From Thermoanaerobaculia bacterium (GTDB lineage Bacteria > Acidobacteriota > Thermoanaerobaculia > Multivoradales > J023), in NCBI GenBank assembly GCA_030431255.1, contig JAUIJL010000004.1, positions 186,001 to 250,000 on the forward strand: a stretch of 64,000 nucleotides of DNA, given 5' to 3'. The stretch's first letter is position 1. Every line of letters begins with the position of its first letter. Shown here piece by piece: positions 1 through 8,581 of this stretch. The notes under the pieces are model-generated. The model saw nothing but the letters and a program-made list of their open reading frames with translations. It was not told the origin of the DNA and made no database searches. The position numbers were made by a program, and so were the translations under genes.

Positions 1-145
1 GGCGGCAATGCTTTGATAGTCGCCGCACACTAACAGCTCGCCGGACCCACGGTCACGACCTACGGTTTTCGAGCCCCTTTGACGCGTCGATCAGAGGGAG
101 ATCCATCGGCTGATAAGCTCAGATCATGGTTCCCTATCGCACCTC

Positions 146-212
146 GCAACCCCCGGTTGCCACGTCTTGCAACCCTAGGTTGCCACGTCCCGCAACCCCT
201 GGTTGCCAGCTC
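146..212. repeat. three tandem 21-bp palindromic repeats, 23-bp period
   Basis: Three copies at 146-166, 169-189 and 192-212 share GCAACCC..GGTTGCC, each with perfect 6-bp inverted arms (GCAACC / GGTTGC) around a 3-base centre. The centre varies between copies while the arms do not, which suggests that the palindrome is what is selected. The array ends about 25 bp before the GTG start at 238, so it lies in the promoter or 5' leader of the following gene. It could be a tandem operator, a leader RNA structure or a simple repeat expansion. The first 145 bases of the window hold nothing else that I can support. Confidence 0.75.
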
Positions 213-237
213 TTTCCACCAGGCCAGGAGATTTCGC

Positions 238-783
238 GTGAGCCACCCGAAGCTTTTCATTCCTTTCATCGCTCTCTGCGCGCTTTTGGCGGCAGGCGGA
301 CTCACCGCCGCCGAGCCTGAGGCGCCAGAATCTACCCAAGAATTCACCCATGAATCCCCCCATGAATCCAAAGGTGCCGACCTCCATTCGGACCATGCTG
401 CTACCGCGAGCTCTGCCATGTCCGGCTCGGTGATCGCTTGGGATCCGGAGCTGCGGGTGTTCCAAACCCCCGCAAAGGACCAAATGAGCCGACTCGCCGA
501 AGATCTTCGGGCCGCCTTGCTCCAAATGCCGATCGCAGCCACAAAAGCCGAGAAGGTGCGGGTCCGAGACGGCGTCTACCGGATGGGTTTGGGGGTTGAA
601 GGCATGAGCATCTCCACCCATCGGGTCGACGCCGACGGCAATCCCGTCGCCGCCTGCGTCCAAGTCGGCAGCCTGCTACCTGAAGCCCAGACCCTGCCGG
701 AGGCCCCGGCTTCGATCACCCAAACCCCGACTCCCGAGCGTCCTCGATCCCTGCCGGCCACGGAAGGCTGGGTGGAGCAATGA
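238..783 (+). CDS. small exported protein of unknown function
   Basis: A 181-residue protein starting at GTG 238, chosen because AGGAG lies 8-10 bases upstream and the start gives a clean signal peptide: short basic N-terminus, hydrophobic run to about residue 22, and an AA-E cleavage context. An in-frame ATG further upstream has no such support. The mature part is acidic at first, then holds a block beginning W-D-P-E-L-R (about residues 67-74) and ending V-R-D-G-V-Y-R..H-R-V-D-A-D-G-N-P. This resembles short exported proteins that I associate with acidobacterial secreted hydrolases, but I cannot name a family. Its stop overlaps the next start (ATGA), so the pair is translationally coupled. 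Confidence 0.7.
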   Translation: MSHPKLFIPFIALCALLAAGGLTAAEPEAPESTQEFTHESPHESKGADLHSDHAATASSAMSGSVIAWDPELRVFQTPAKDQMSRLAEDLRAALLQMPIAATKAEKVRVRDGVYRMGLGVEGMSISTHRVDADGNPVAACVQVGSLLPEAQTLPEAPASITQTPTPERPRSLPATEGWVEQ

Positions 784-2567
784 GCCGCGTGAGCCAATTG
801 AGTCGGGCAGCTCGAGTATCGGCCCTGGTGCTCGTCACCAGCCTTTGGATGACCGCCGGCGCCAGCGCCCAGGTCACGGGCACCATCGGCCTCGACGAAA
901 GCCGTCGACCCGGCCTGAGCGACGACGGCAAGCCGCTGATGTACGCCCCAAATCCCTACGAGGGGGGATCCTCTGTCTCCCATTGGGACGTCACCGCCTC
1001 CCCCAACCTGCTCATGGAGCCGTCGATCAATCCGGATCTGCCCCTTCTCCAGGTGGACCTCACCGACGAGGTCTTTCAGGATTTGGGCTGGTCCGTGGCC
1101 GAGACCCTGCAACCCGGCCAGCCTCTAGCCAAGACCGCGAGCTTCAATATTTGGCGAACGGACAACGGTTTCTTGGACCCGACCCCATTCTCGGGTGCTC
1201 CGGGCAATAGCGCCACCACTCTGGGTGAGGCCCGGCTCAACGTGGTCGGCACGGTGCTCGCCCGCTGGGGCCAGATTCTCAACAGCACCATACCCATCGA
1301 CGTCGTCGTGAGCTGGTTGTCCTTGCCCTGTGACCAATTTGGAGCGGCGCTGGCCGCCGCCGGACCGAGGTTCGTGATCTACAGCGACACCAACGAGCTG
1401 CCCCTCAACGAGACGTGGTACCACGCGGCCCACGCCGAGTCCCTATTGCTCGACGACATCACCGGCCCACCGGACGACCCGATCAGCCCGGGCGGTGACA
1501 TCTCCGTGGCCGTCAATGTGGATATCGACAGCGGCTGTTTGGGAGCCGGCACGAGCTTCTACTACGGACTCGACGGTAATGCCCCCGCCAACCAGATCGA
1601 TCTGGCGGTGGTTATGTTGCACGAGCTGGGCCACGGTCTGGGCTTTTCCACCGTAACCAACGGCCAGAACGGTGTGTTCAACTCTGGCATGCCCGCGGCT
1701 TTCGACCACTTTCTCTACGACCTGGATCTCGGCAAAACTTGGGCCGAGATGACCACGAGCGAACGAGCCGCGTCCGCCACCAGCGTGAATCGATTGGCGT
1801 GGAGCGGCATCGAAGCGTCCGCTGCTGCCCAGGATTATCTGGATCCCGGCGTGCCTTCCCTCACCCTCAGCGGGGCCGGATCTCTCGACGGCGTCTACGA
1901 CGTGGGCACCGCCAACTTCGGAGCCGAGGTTTCAGGGTCCTTGAGTGGTGAGATCGCCTGTTACGAAGACGGCGAGGGCGCCCCCTTCGACGCGTGTAGC
2001 GCGGCCACCAACGCCGGCGAGCTGGCGGGCAAGATCGCGCTCATCGACCGCGGCATCTGCGATTTCGACGTCAAAGCGGCCAATGCCCAAGTAGCGGGCG
2101 CCGCCGCCGTGGTGATCGCCAACAACGCGGGTGACCAGCTGATTCAAATGACCGGCGACGACCCGTCGATCACCATCCCGGTGGTCAGCGTCGGCCAGAG
2201 CGTCGGCTCGCAGATCCGCGGCGTCGCCTGCGCCGACAGCAACTCGGTGCTGCTGCGCGGTGACCGCTTCGAGGTCTCCACGGATTGGAACGACGGCACG
2301 ACCATGACCGCCGCCGGACCCGTAAAGCTGACGGAAGATACGGCGTATTTCTGGTTCTTCGACCCGAACAACGTCGAGGTGGTGGTCAAGGTGCTCGACG
2401 GTTGCGCCATCAACAATCACTATTGGGTCTTCGCTTCCGGCCTGACCAACGTGGGCGTGGAAGTGAACGTCACCGACCTGCAAAGCGGCTCGTCGAAAAG
2501 CTACCAAAACGCCTTGAATCAAGACTTCGTGCTGATCAAGGATATTGAAGCCTTCGACTGCCCTTAG
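780..2567 (+). CDS. secreted PA-domain protein with metallopeptidase-like HExxH motif
   Basis: 595 residues with a signal peptide ending near residue 31 (A-S-A-Q). The catalytic-looking region has H-E-L-G-H-G-L-G-F at 281-289, a zincin HExxH core. The metzincin third ligand expected at +10 (His or Asp) is Thr291, so the third zinc ligand must lie elsewhere or the site is altered. A protease-associated (PA) insert follows, recognisable from I-D-R-G-I-C-D-F and A-A-A-V-V-I-A-N-N (about residues 420-450). The last 100 residues form a separate module with a Y-F-W-F-F-D-P core and C-x-I-N-N-H-Y-W-V-F. I have the impression that this module is common at the ends of secreted acidobacterial proteins. 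Probable secreted endopeptidase; substrate unknown. Confidence 0.8.
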   Translation: MSRVSQLSRAARVSALVLVTSLWMTAGASAQVTGTIGLDESRRPGLSDDGKPLMYAPNPYEGGSSVSHWDVTASPNLLMEPSINPDLPLLQVDLTDEVFQDLGWSVAETLQPGQPLAKTASFNIWRTDNGFLDPTPFSGAPGNSATTLGEARLNVVGTVLARWGQILNSTIPIDVVVSWLSLPCDQFGAALAAAGPRFVIYSDTNELPLNETWYHAAHAESLLLDDITGPPDDPISPGGDISVAVNVDIDSGCLGAGTSFYYGLDGNAPANQIDLAVVMLHELGHGLGFSTVTNGQNGVFNSGMPAAFDHFLYDLDLGKTWAEMTTSERAASATSVNRLAWSGIEASAAAQDYLDPGVPSLTLSGAGSLDGVYDVGTANFGAEVSGSLSGEIACYEDGEGAPFDACSAATNAGELAGKIALIDRGICDFDVKAANAQVAGAAAVVIANNAGDQLIQMTGDDPSITIPVVSVGQSVGSQIRGVACADSNSVLLRGDRFEVSTDWNDGTTMTAAGPVKLTEDTAYFWFFDPNNVEVVVKVLDGCAINNHYWVFASGLTNVGVEVNVTDLQSGSSKSYQNALNQDFVLIKDIEAFDCP

Positions 2568-2580
2568 TCGACGTCCCCTT

Positions 2581-2614
2581 CTGCGGCCCGCTGTCGAGCG
2601 ACAGCGGGCCGCAG
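2581..2614 (+). terminator. strong hairpin after the PA-domain gene
   Basis: A perfect inverted repeat with 14-16 bp GC-rich arms (CTGCGGCCCGCTGT and its complement) and a tiny loop lies 14 bp after the stop codon at 2567. There is no clear T-run, so it may act as a rho-assisted or weak intrinsic terminator, or as a 3' stabiliser of the mRNA. Confidence 0.65.
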
Positions 2615-2639
2615 ACTCGAATTTCAACGGAGACCCGCC

Positions 2640-4109
2640 GTGTTGTGGATGACCTGGACCTTGCTCGCCTTGTTGGCAGCGCTGCTCGTTTACGATTTGG
2701 TGCAGCGAAAACACGCCATCCTGAGGAATTTCCCCCTCATCGGCCACCTCCGATACCTCTTGGAAGCGTTTGGACCCGAGCTGCGTCAATACATCGTCAC
2801 CGGCAACGACGAAGAGCGTCCCTTCAACCGGGATCAGCGCCGTTGGGTGTACGCCTCCTCCAAGCAACAGAACAACTATTTCGGCTTCGGCACCGACACC
2901 GAGCAAGAGCAAGTCGAAAACTTCCTGATCATCAAACACAGCGCCTTCCCCCTGCACAGCCCGTTCAAGGGAGAAGAGGGCTACGATCCGAAATACGAGA
3001 TCTCGTGCGCCAAGGTGCTGGGTGAGTTTCGCCAACGCCGTCTCGCGTTCCGGCCGAGCTCGGTGGTCAATATTTCCGGCATGAGCTACGGCTCGTTGTC
3101 CTCGAACGCGGTGGAGGCCATCAATCGGGGCTCCGCTATCGCCGGCTGCCTGCACAACACCGGTGAGGGCGGGGTGTCCGATCACCACCGCCACGGCGGT
3201 GAGCTGATCTGGCAAATCGGCACGGGTTATTTCGGCTGCCGGGCGGCGGACGGGAGCTTCGATCTCGAAAGGCTCAAGGACACCGTGCAATCCGCGAAAA
3301 TTCGGGCGCTTGAGATCAAGCTCAGCCAGGGGGCCAAACCCGGCCTGGGCGGCGTGCTGCCCGCGGCCAAGATCTCCCCGGAAATCGCTTCCATCCGGGG
3401 CATTGCCCGCGGCAAAGACTGCATCAGCCCGGCCGTGCACAAAGCGTTCAGGGACGCCTCCGAGCTATTGGACTTCGCCGAGCATCTGGCGGAAGAAACC
3501 GGCCTGCCCGTCGGCATCAAATCCGCCGTCGGTCAGGAAGGCTTTTGGATGGAGCTGGCGGATCTGATGGTGCGAGACAGCGGCCGGGCTGTGGACTTCA
3601 TCTCGATCGACGGCGGCGAGGGCGGCACCGGCGCGGCTCCTTTAGCTTTCAGCGACCACGTTTCCTTTCCGTTCAAACAAGGGTTTGCCAAGGTCTACCA
3701 AATCTTCCACCAGCGGGGTGTCGCCGAGCGGGTGGTTTGGAACGGCTCGGGAAAGCTGGGATTTCCTCAGTCCGCCCTGCTCGCTTTCGGGCTCGGGTGC
3801 GATTTGATTTCCGTCGCCCGCGAGCCCATGCTGGCGATCGGCTGCATTCAGGCCCAGCGCTGCCACTCCGGTCATTGCCCCACCGGTGTCGCGACCCAGA
3901 ACAAGTGGCTGGTGCGCGGTCTCGACCCGACCCACAAAGCCGCCCGACTGGCCAATTACGTGATGACCCTGCGCAAGGAGCTGCTCGGCCTTTCCCGCGC
4001 TTGCGGTGTGCTTCATCCGTCCGACATCACCCTCGATCACCTGGAAATCCTCAACGGAGAGCTCGGCTCGAGGAGCGCACGAGAGACATTCGGCTATCCA
4101 GAAGCTTAG
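2640..4109 (+). CDS. FMN-binding glutamate synthase family protein, membrane anchored
   Basis: 489 residues from GTG 2640, with GGAG about 7 bases upstream; ATG 2649 is an alternative. A short N-terminal hydrophobic segment (residues 4-19) should anchor it in the membrane. The rest matches the FMN/synthase domain of large-subunit glutamate synthase: the N-I-S-G-M-S-Y-G-S-L-S region, S-I-D-G-G-E-G-G-T-G-A near residues 321-331, and a cysteine cluster C-x5-C-x4-C-P-T-G (nt 3840-3890) typical of the [3Fe-4S] site. It lacks the N-terminal glutaminase and the C-terminal GXGXG domain, so it is a stand-alone synthase-like oxidoreductase whose donor is unknown. It stands alone between the hairpin upstream and the kinase gene. 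Confidence 0.85.
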   Translation: MLWMTWTLLALLAALLVYDLVQRKHAILRNFPLIGHLRYLLEAFGPELRQYIVTGNDEERPFNRDQRRWVYASSKQQNNYFGFGTDTEQEQVENFLIIKHSAFPLHSPFKGEEGYDPKYEISCAKVLGEFRQRRLAFRPSSVVNISGMSYGSLSSNAVEAINRGSAIAGCLHNTGEGGVSDHHRHGGELIWQIGTGYFGCRAADGSFDLERLKDTVQSAKIRALEIKLSQGAKPGLGGVLPAAKISPEIASIRGIARGKDCISPAVHKAFRDASELLDFAEHLAEETGLPVGIKSAVGQEGFWMELADLMVRDSGRAVDFISIDGGEGGTGAAPLAFSDHVSFPFKQGFAKVYQIFHQRGVAERVVWNGSGKLGFPQSALLAFGLGCDLISVAREPMLAIGCIQAQRCHSGHCPTGVATQNKWLVRGLDPTHKAARLANYVMTLRKELLGLSRACGVLHPSDITLDHLEILNGELGSRSARETFGYPEA

Positions 4110-4254
4110 CCGGCGATGGTATCCTCAGATGGCCGGAACCGGTGGCATCGACCGTCGGCTCCGGTAATCACCCGATCCCCCCTGGGCCCTTTCCCTGAAT
4201 GCTCCCAATGTTCCCCCACCCGATATTCTCGGCCATGCTCTCGAGACCCACAGC

Positions 4255-6987
4255 TTGAAGCTCATCGTCAACACCGGCATGCGGGTCGCGGACCGATTCA
4301 CCGTCCTGCGATTTATCGCCGAAGGTGGCATGGGAGAGGTCTACGAGGCCCGCGACGAGGTCCTCGGCGAGCGGGTGGCGCTCAAATTCCTCAGCCACCG
4401 CAACCTCGGTGACGAAAACGTCACCCGACGCTTCCGTCGCGAGATCCAGCTCGCGCGCAAGGTCACCCACCCCAACGTGTGCCGGGTGTACGACGTCTAC
4501 CAGCACCACGCCCAAGTGCCCGGCACACAGCAGAGTGTTCCGGTGGCTTTCGTCACCATGGAGCTGCTCAGCGGCGAAACGCTGGAAGACCGCATTCAAA
4601 AGGGCGGAAAGCTGTCGGAAACCGAAGCCATGCCGGTGATCGTGCAGATGTGCCGGGCGCTGCAAGCGGCCCACGAGGCCGGCATCATCCACCGCGATTT
4701 CAAGAGCAACAACGTCATGTTGGTGCCCGGACGCGACGAAGGACGCCAACGGGTGGTGGTCACCGATTTCGGTCTCGCCCGGTCCATGGTGCCCAACGAT
4801 CCGTCTCGCACGCCGTTGACCGCCGACTCCTTGATTCTCGGCACCGCCGACTACATGTCACCGGAGCAGATCCGCGGGGATCCGGTCAGCCCGAAGAGCG
4901 ATCTCTACTCCCTCGGTGTGGTGATGTTCGAGATGCTGACCGGCGGCAAGCCGTATAACGCACCGAATCCCATGCAGCTGTTGGTCAAGCGAGTGAGCGA
5001 GCCACCGGCTCGACCCAGCGAGCTCACCCCCGGCATTTCCCCGGCCTGGGAAGCGGTGATCATGTCCTGCTTGGCGGAGGATCCGGGGGAACGGCCGGCT
5101 TCCGCCGAGGACGTCGTGCAGAGCTTGGAGATCACCGAGGAGCTCAGCGCGCTCTATCCGCCGGTCCGGCGGGACCCACCGGTCCAAGATACCTCCGAGA
5201 TTCCCCTGCCCGAGGAGGAATCGAAGAAGACCCGCCCCGGCTGGCCCGCGCTGGCGGTGCTCGTCGCGTTGGCGGCGCTCGCTTGGTGGGGCTCTCGGGA
5301 CGCCGGCGACGCCGATCGGCCGGCGCGTTTCAATCCCAAACGGTTGTCGTCCGCGCCCGGGGTGGAGCTCGACCCGGAGATCTCCCCGGACGGTCAACGG
5401 ATCGTCTACAGCGCCGAGCAAGACGACGGTGGCTTTCGACTGGTCGTACAAGGGCTGAGCGAGGGTGCGGTGCCCGAGGTGCTCGACATCGGCGAAGGTC
5501 AGGCTTTCGAGCCCATCTGGTCTCCCGACGGCAGCTCGATTCTCTTCCATCGACGACCGGACCAGGGTATCTGGCAGATCCCAGCCGGAGGTGGCCGGCC
5601 TACTCGATGGGTAGAGCACGGGAGCCGCCCCTCGTTCTCGGCCGAGGGTGATCGACTGGTCTTTCAAACCGGATCCTCGCCCCTTTTCTCCGACACCACG
5701 GTCCCGGCTTTTCCTCCTTCAGTGATCGCTCTGCTCGACGTCGAGAGTCGATCCCAGGAGCTGTTGACGGAGCCCAACGAGCCCGACGGCGGCCACGGCG
5801 CTCCCCTTTTCTCGCCCAATGGACGCTTTGTGGTCTTTGCCGCCTCCCGGCGCTCGATCTCCGAGCTGTGGGCGGTGGAGATCGACACCAAACGTTTGAT
5901 CCCCATCTTGCGGGTTCCCGCGGCGTACGATCCCGCGATCTCGGCCGATGGTCGGTCCCTCTTCTTCGTGTCCCGCCAACGGGAGGTCAAAGGTCTGTGG
6001 CGGGTCGAGATCGACCCGAGCACCATGGAGCCCGTTTCCGTGCCCCACGAGGTCGCCGGTGTCGGCCTTTCCAGCGTTCGCCAACCGAGCCTCGGGCCCG
6101 ACGGCAAGCTGGTCTTTGCCGCTTATTTGACCCGCAGCAATTTGTGGAGCGTTTCGGTGGACGCCGACGGCTCGACCACGGCGCCCCCACGGGCGTTGAC
6201 GGTCGGCAACGACCGCTACAACCGCCCGGCCTTTTCCCCGGACGGACGCTTTTTGGCCTTCGACCATTGGAAGCTCGGCATCGACATCGATGTTTTCCAG
6301 CTGAATCTCGAAACCGGTGAGCGGCGCCCTCTGACCCGCGGCAACCTCACCAACAGCCACGCCAGCTGGCTGCCGGACGGCCGAATCGTCTATTCCAAAA
6401 TCGACTCCACGGGCAAAACCACCGTCCAACGCCTCGATCCGGTCACGGACGAGGAAGAGATGCTTTTCCAATTGGAGAAGGGAAACGATTGGGTGAAGGT
6501 CTCACCCGACGGTCGGCAAGCCGCCTTCCATTCCTCCCGGGGCGGCGAGGATCTGGACATCTGGATTCGTGACCTCGAGCGAGGGCCTTCGTGGCGATTG
6601 ACCTTCCATGCCGAGCAGGCGGGATTCCCCGCGTGGTCCAGCCGCAGCGACGCGGTGGCCTATCACGTCCGGGTCAAGGACGGCACCCAGCTCTGGCTGG
6701 CGCCGCTGAAAGCGGGAGAGCCCCGCATGTTGGTCGACGCCCCCGGAGACAATTGGCCGTTCGGCTTTTCCGACGACGGCAAGAAGGTCGTATTCGCCGG
6801 ACGCCGCGACGGCCGGTGGAATATTTATTGGGTGTCGATCGAAGACGGCGAGATCCGAGCGCTCACCGACTCCCCGAGCCTCACCGGCTACCTGCGCTAC
6901 CCCACTTGGTCCCCCAACGGCGACCAAGTGGTCTACGAAAAATCAGAAACCACCAGCGACCTCTTCCTGGTGGAGGATTTTCGCTAG
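4255..6987 (+). CDS. Ser/Thr protein kinase with C-terminal PD40/TolB-like propeller
   Basis: About 910 residues from TTG 4255. ATG 4279 is equally plausible because neither has a convincing ribosome site. The kinase domain spans about residues 13-290: glycine loop G-E-G-G-M-G-E-V-Y, Lys44 (V-A-L-K), H-R-D at 146-148, D-F-G at 171-173, and S-P-E-Q in place of APE. All catalytic residues are present. A Pro/Glu-rich linker leads to one transmembrane helix (about 326-345). The rest is extracytoplasmic and carries repeated S-P-D-G-x motifs of PD40/TolB beta-propeller blades. This arrangement is typical of acidobacterial receptor kinases; the ligand is unknown. The 145 bp upstream holds no recognisable gene. 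Its stop lies 2 bp from that of the convergent gdhA. Confidence 0.88.
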   Translation: MKLIVNTGMRVADRFTVLRFIAEGGMGEVYEARDEVLGERVALKFLSHRNLGDENVTRRFRREIQLARKVTHPNVCRVYDVYQHHAQVPGTQQSVPVAFVTMELLSGETLEDRIQKGGKLSETEAMPVIVQMCRALQAAHEAGIIHRDFKSNNVMLVPGRDEGRQRVVVTDFGLARSMVPNDPSRTPLTADSLILGTADYMSPEQIRGDPVSPKSDLYSLGVVMFEMLTGGKPYNAPNPMQLLVKRVSEPPARPSELTPGISPAWEAVIMSCLAEDPGERPASAEDVVQSLEITEELSALYPPVRRDPPVQDTSEIPLPEEESKKTRPGWPALAVLVALAALAWWGSRDAGDADRPARFNPKRLSSAPGVELDPEISPDGQRIVYSAEQDDGGFRLVVQGLSEGAVPEVLDIGEGQAFEPIWSPDGSSILFHRRPDQGIWQIPAGGGRPTRWVEHGSRPSFSAEGDRLVFQTGSSPLFSDTTVPAFPPSVIALLDVESRSQELLTEPNEPDGGHGAPLFSPNGRFVVFAASRRSISELWAVEIDTKRLIPILRVPAAYDPAISADGRSLFFVSRQREVKGLWRVEIDPSTMEPVSVPHEVAGVGLSSVRQPSLGPDGKLVFAAYLTRSNLWSVSVDADGSTTAPPRALTVGNDRYNRPAFSPDGRFLAFDHWKLGIDIDVFQLNLETGERRPLTRGNLTNSHASWLPDGRIVYSKIDSTGKTTVQRLDPVTDEEEMLFQLEKGNDWVKVSPDGRQAAFHSSRGGEDLDIWIRDLERGPSWRLTFHAEQAGFPAWSSRSDAVAYHVRVKDGTQLWLAPLKAGEPRMLVDAPGDNWPFGFSDDGKKVVFAGRRDGRWNIYWVSIEDGEIRALTDSPSLTGYLRYPTWSPNGDQVVYEKSETTSDLFLVEDFR

Positions 6988-6989
6988 GG

Positions 6990-8339
6990 TCAAACCACGC
7001 CGTAAGACAACATCGCCTCCGCGACTTTGACGAATCCGGCGATATTGGCGCCCTTGACGTAGTTGGTCCAGCCATTGCCGTTGGAACCGTATTCCGTGCA
7101 GCGCTCGTGGATGTCTTTCATGATGCCCTGCAGGCGCTCGTCCACTTCTTGTCGGCTCCACGATATGCGCAGGGCATTCTGGCTTTGCTCCAAACCGGAC
7201 ACCGCCACCCCGCCGGCATTGGCGGCTTTGCCCGGTCCAAATAGGACCTTGGCCTCGAGAAAGGTGTGCACGGCGTCGCTGGTGCTGGGCATGTTGGCGC
7301 CTTCACAGACCCCGATCACTCCGTTCTTGACCAGCGTCTTCGCGTCGTCTCCGTCCAGCTCGTTTTGGGTCGCGCTGGGGAAGGCGAGATCCACGTCCAC
7401 ACCCCAGGGCCGCTTGTCCTCGTGAAAGCTCGCGGACTTGAATTTGTCGGCGTATTCGTGGATACGACCCCGTCGGTTCTCCTTGAGATCCTTGAGGAAC
7501 GCCAGCTTTTCCGGATCAAAGCCATCGGGATCGTGCACGAAACCTGAAGAATCCGACGCGGTGACCACCTTGGCGCCGAGCTCCACCAGCTTCTCAATGG
7601 TGTAGGTCGCCACATTGCCGGAGCCGGATACCGCGCAGGTCTTACCCTCCACCGAGTCGCCCCGCTCCTTGAGCATGTTTTGCATGAAGTAAACGGAGCC
7701 GTAACCGGTCGCTTCGGTGCGGATCAAGCTGCCACCGAAGCTCAGGCCCTTGCCCGTCAAGATGCCGGCGAAGCGATTCTCCATGCGCTTGTACATGCCG
7801 AAGAGGTAGCTGATCTCTCGCCGACCGACCCCGATATCGCCGGCGGGAACATCCGTGTCCTCGCCGATGTGGCGGTGCAGCTCCACCATCATGGATTGGC
7901 AAAAACGCATCACCTCATGATCGCTCTTGCCCCGCGGATTGAAGTTGGAGCCCCCCTTGGCACCTCCCATGGGCAAACCGGTCAGCGAGTTCTTGAAGAC
8001 CTGCTCGAAACCGAGGAATTTGAGCACCGACAGATTGACGTCGGGATGGAAGCGAAGGCCTCCCTTGTAGGGACCGATGGAGTTGTTGAATTGAACCCGC
8101 CAAGCTCGATTCGCCCGAATATTGCCGTCATCGTCCTCCCAGGTGACCCGGAAGATCACGATCCGATCAGGCTCGGTCATCCGTTCCAAAATCTGCGCTT
8201 GTTGATACGAAGGGTGGTCCAAGTAGAACGGCATCACCGTTTCCACCACCTCTTGGACCGCTTGCTGGAACTCCGGCTCGCCGGGATTTCGCTTTTCCAG
8301 GCCCGCCATAAACTTCTGGATTTCCGTTTCGATGCCCAC
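6990..8339 (-). CDS. gdhA: NADP-type glutamate dehydrogenase
   Basis: Catalyses reductive amination of 2-oxoglutarate with ammonia to glutamate in the cytoplasm. The protein follows E. coli GdhA nearly end to end: substrate loop G-P-Y-K-G-G-L-R-F-H, L-P-M-G-G-A-K-G-G, catalytic region D-T-D-V-P-A-G-D-I-G-V-G, dinucleotide-binding G-S-G-N-V-A, and A-P/G-P-G-K-A-A-N-A-G-G-V near the C-terminus. I place the start at GTG 8339, with AAGGGAG 7 bases upstream, giving 449 residues, close to the family length. An in-frame ATG at 8363 would add eight residues without a ribosome site. Monocistronic by appearance, divergent from the SGNH gene. Confidence 0.95.
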   Translation of the reverse strand: MGIETEIQKFMAGLEKRNPGEPEFQQAVQEVVETVMPFYLDHPSYQQAQILERMTEPDRIVIFRVTWEDDDGNIRANRAWRVQFNNSIGPYKGGLRFHPDVNLSVLKFLGFEQVFKNSLTGLPMGGAKGGSNFNPRGKSDHEVMRFCQSMMVELHRHIGEDTDVPAGDIGVGRREISYLFGMYKRMENRFAGILTGKGLSFGGSLIRTEATGYGSVYFMQNMLKERGDSVEGKTCAVSGSGNVATYTIEKLVELGAKVVTASDSSGFVHDPDGFDPEKLAFLKDLKENRRGRIHEYADKFKSASFHEDKRPWGVDVDLAFPSATQNELDGDDAKTLVKNGVIGVCEGANMPSTSDAVHTFLEAKVLFGPGKAANAGGVAVSGLEQSQNALRISWSRQEVDERLQGIMKDIHERCTEYGSNGNGWTNYVKGANIAGFVKVAEAMLSYGVV

Positions 8340-8581
8340 AATAAAGCTCCCTTTTCGGGTCATCCAAAAACACGTCGACGCGTCGCCGTCTCCTCAGCTG
8401 GAGATCCCGGTTTGGCGTCGTCGCTAGAAGAGCGAATGAGATTCGCCATACTCATAGATCTTTCCTAGCACTTTCAAACGCCCAGGTCTATCGTTAAGAC
8501 ACCGGAGCTCGTCGGGGTCTGCCGAGCAGTACCCATTCCTGGTACCATCCGGCCCTCGCGTTCCGTTTCCCAAGCTGATCC

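Noticed and set aside
146-212. Tandem repeats considered as a CRISPR array
   Set aside because: Spacing of 2 bases leaves no spacers, and no cas gene is near.
1932-3440. A 500-codon frame on the minus strand across two plus-strand genes
   Set aside because: Spans the intergenic hairpin and two well-supported genes on the other strand.
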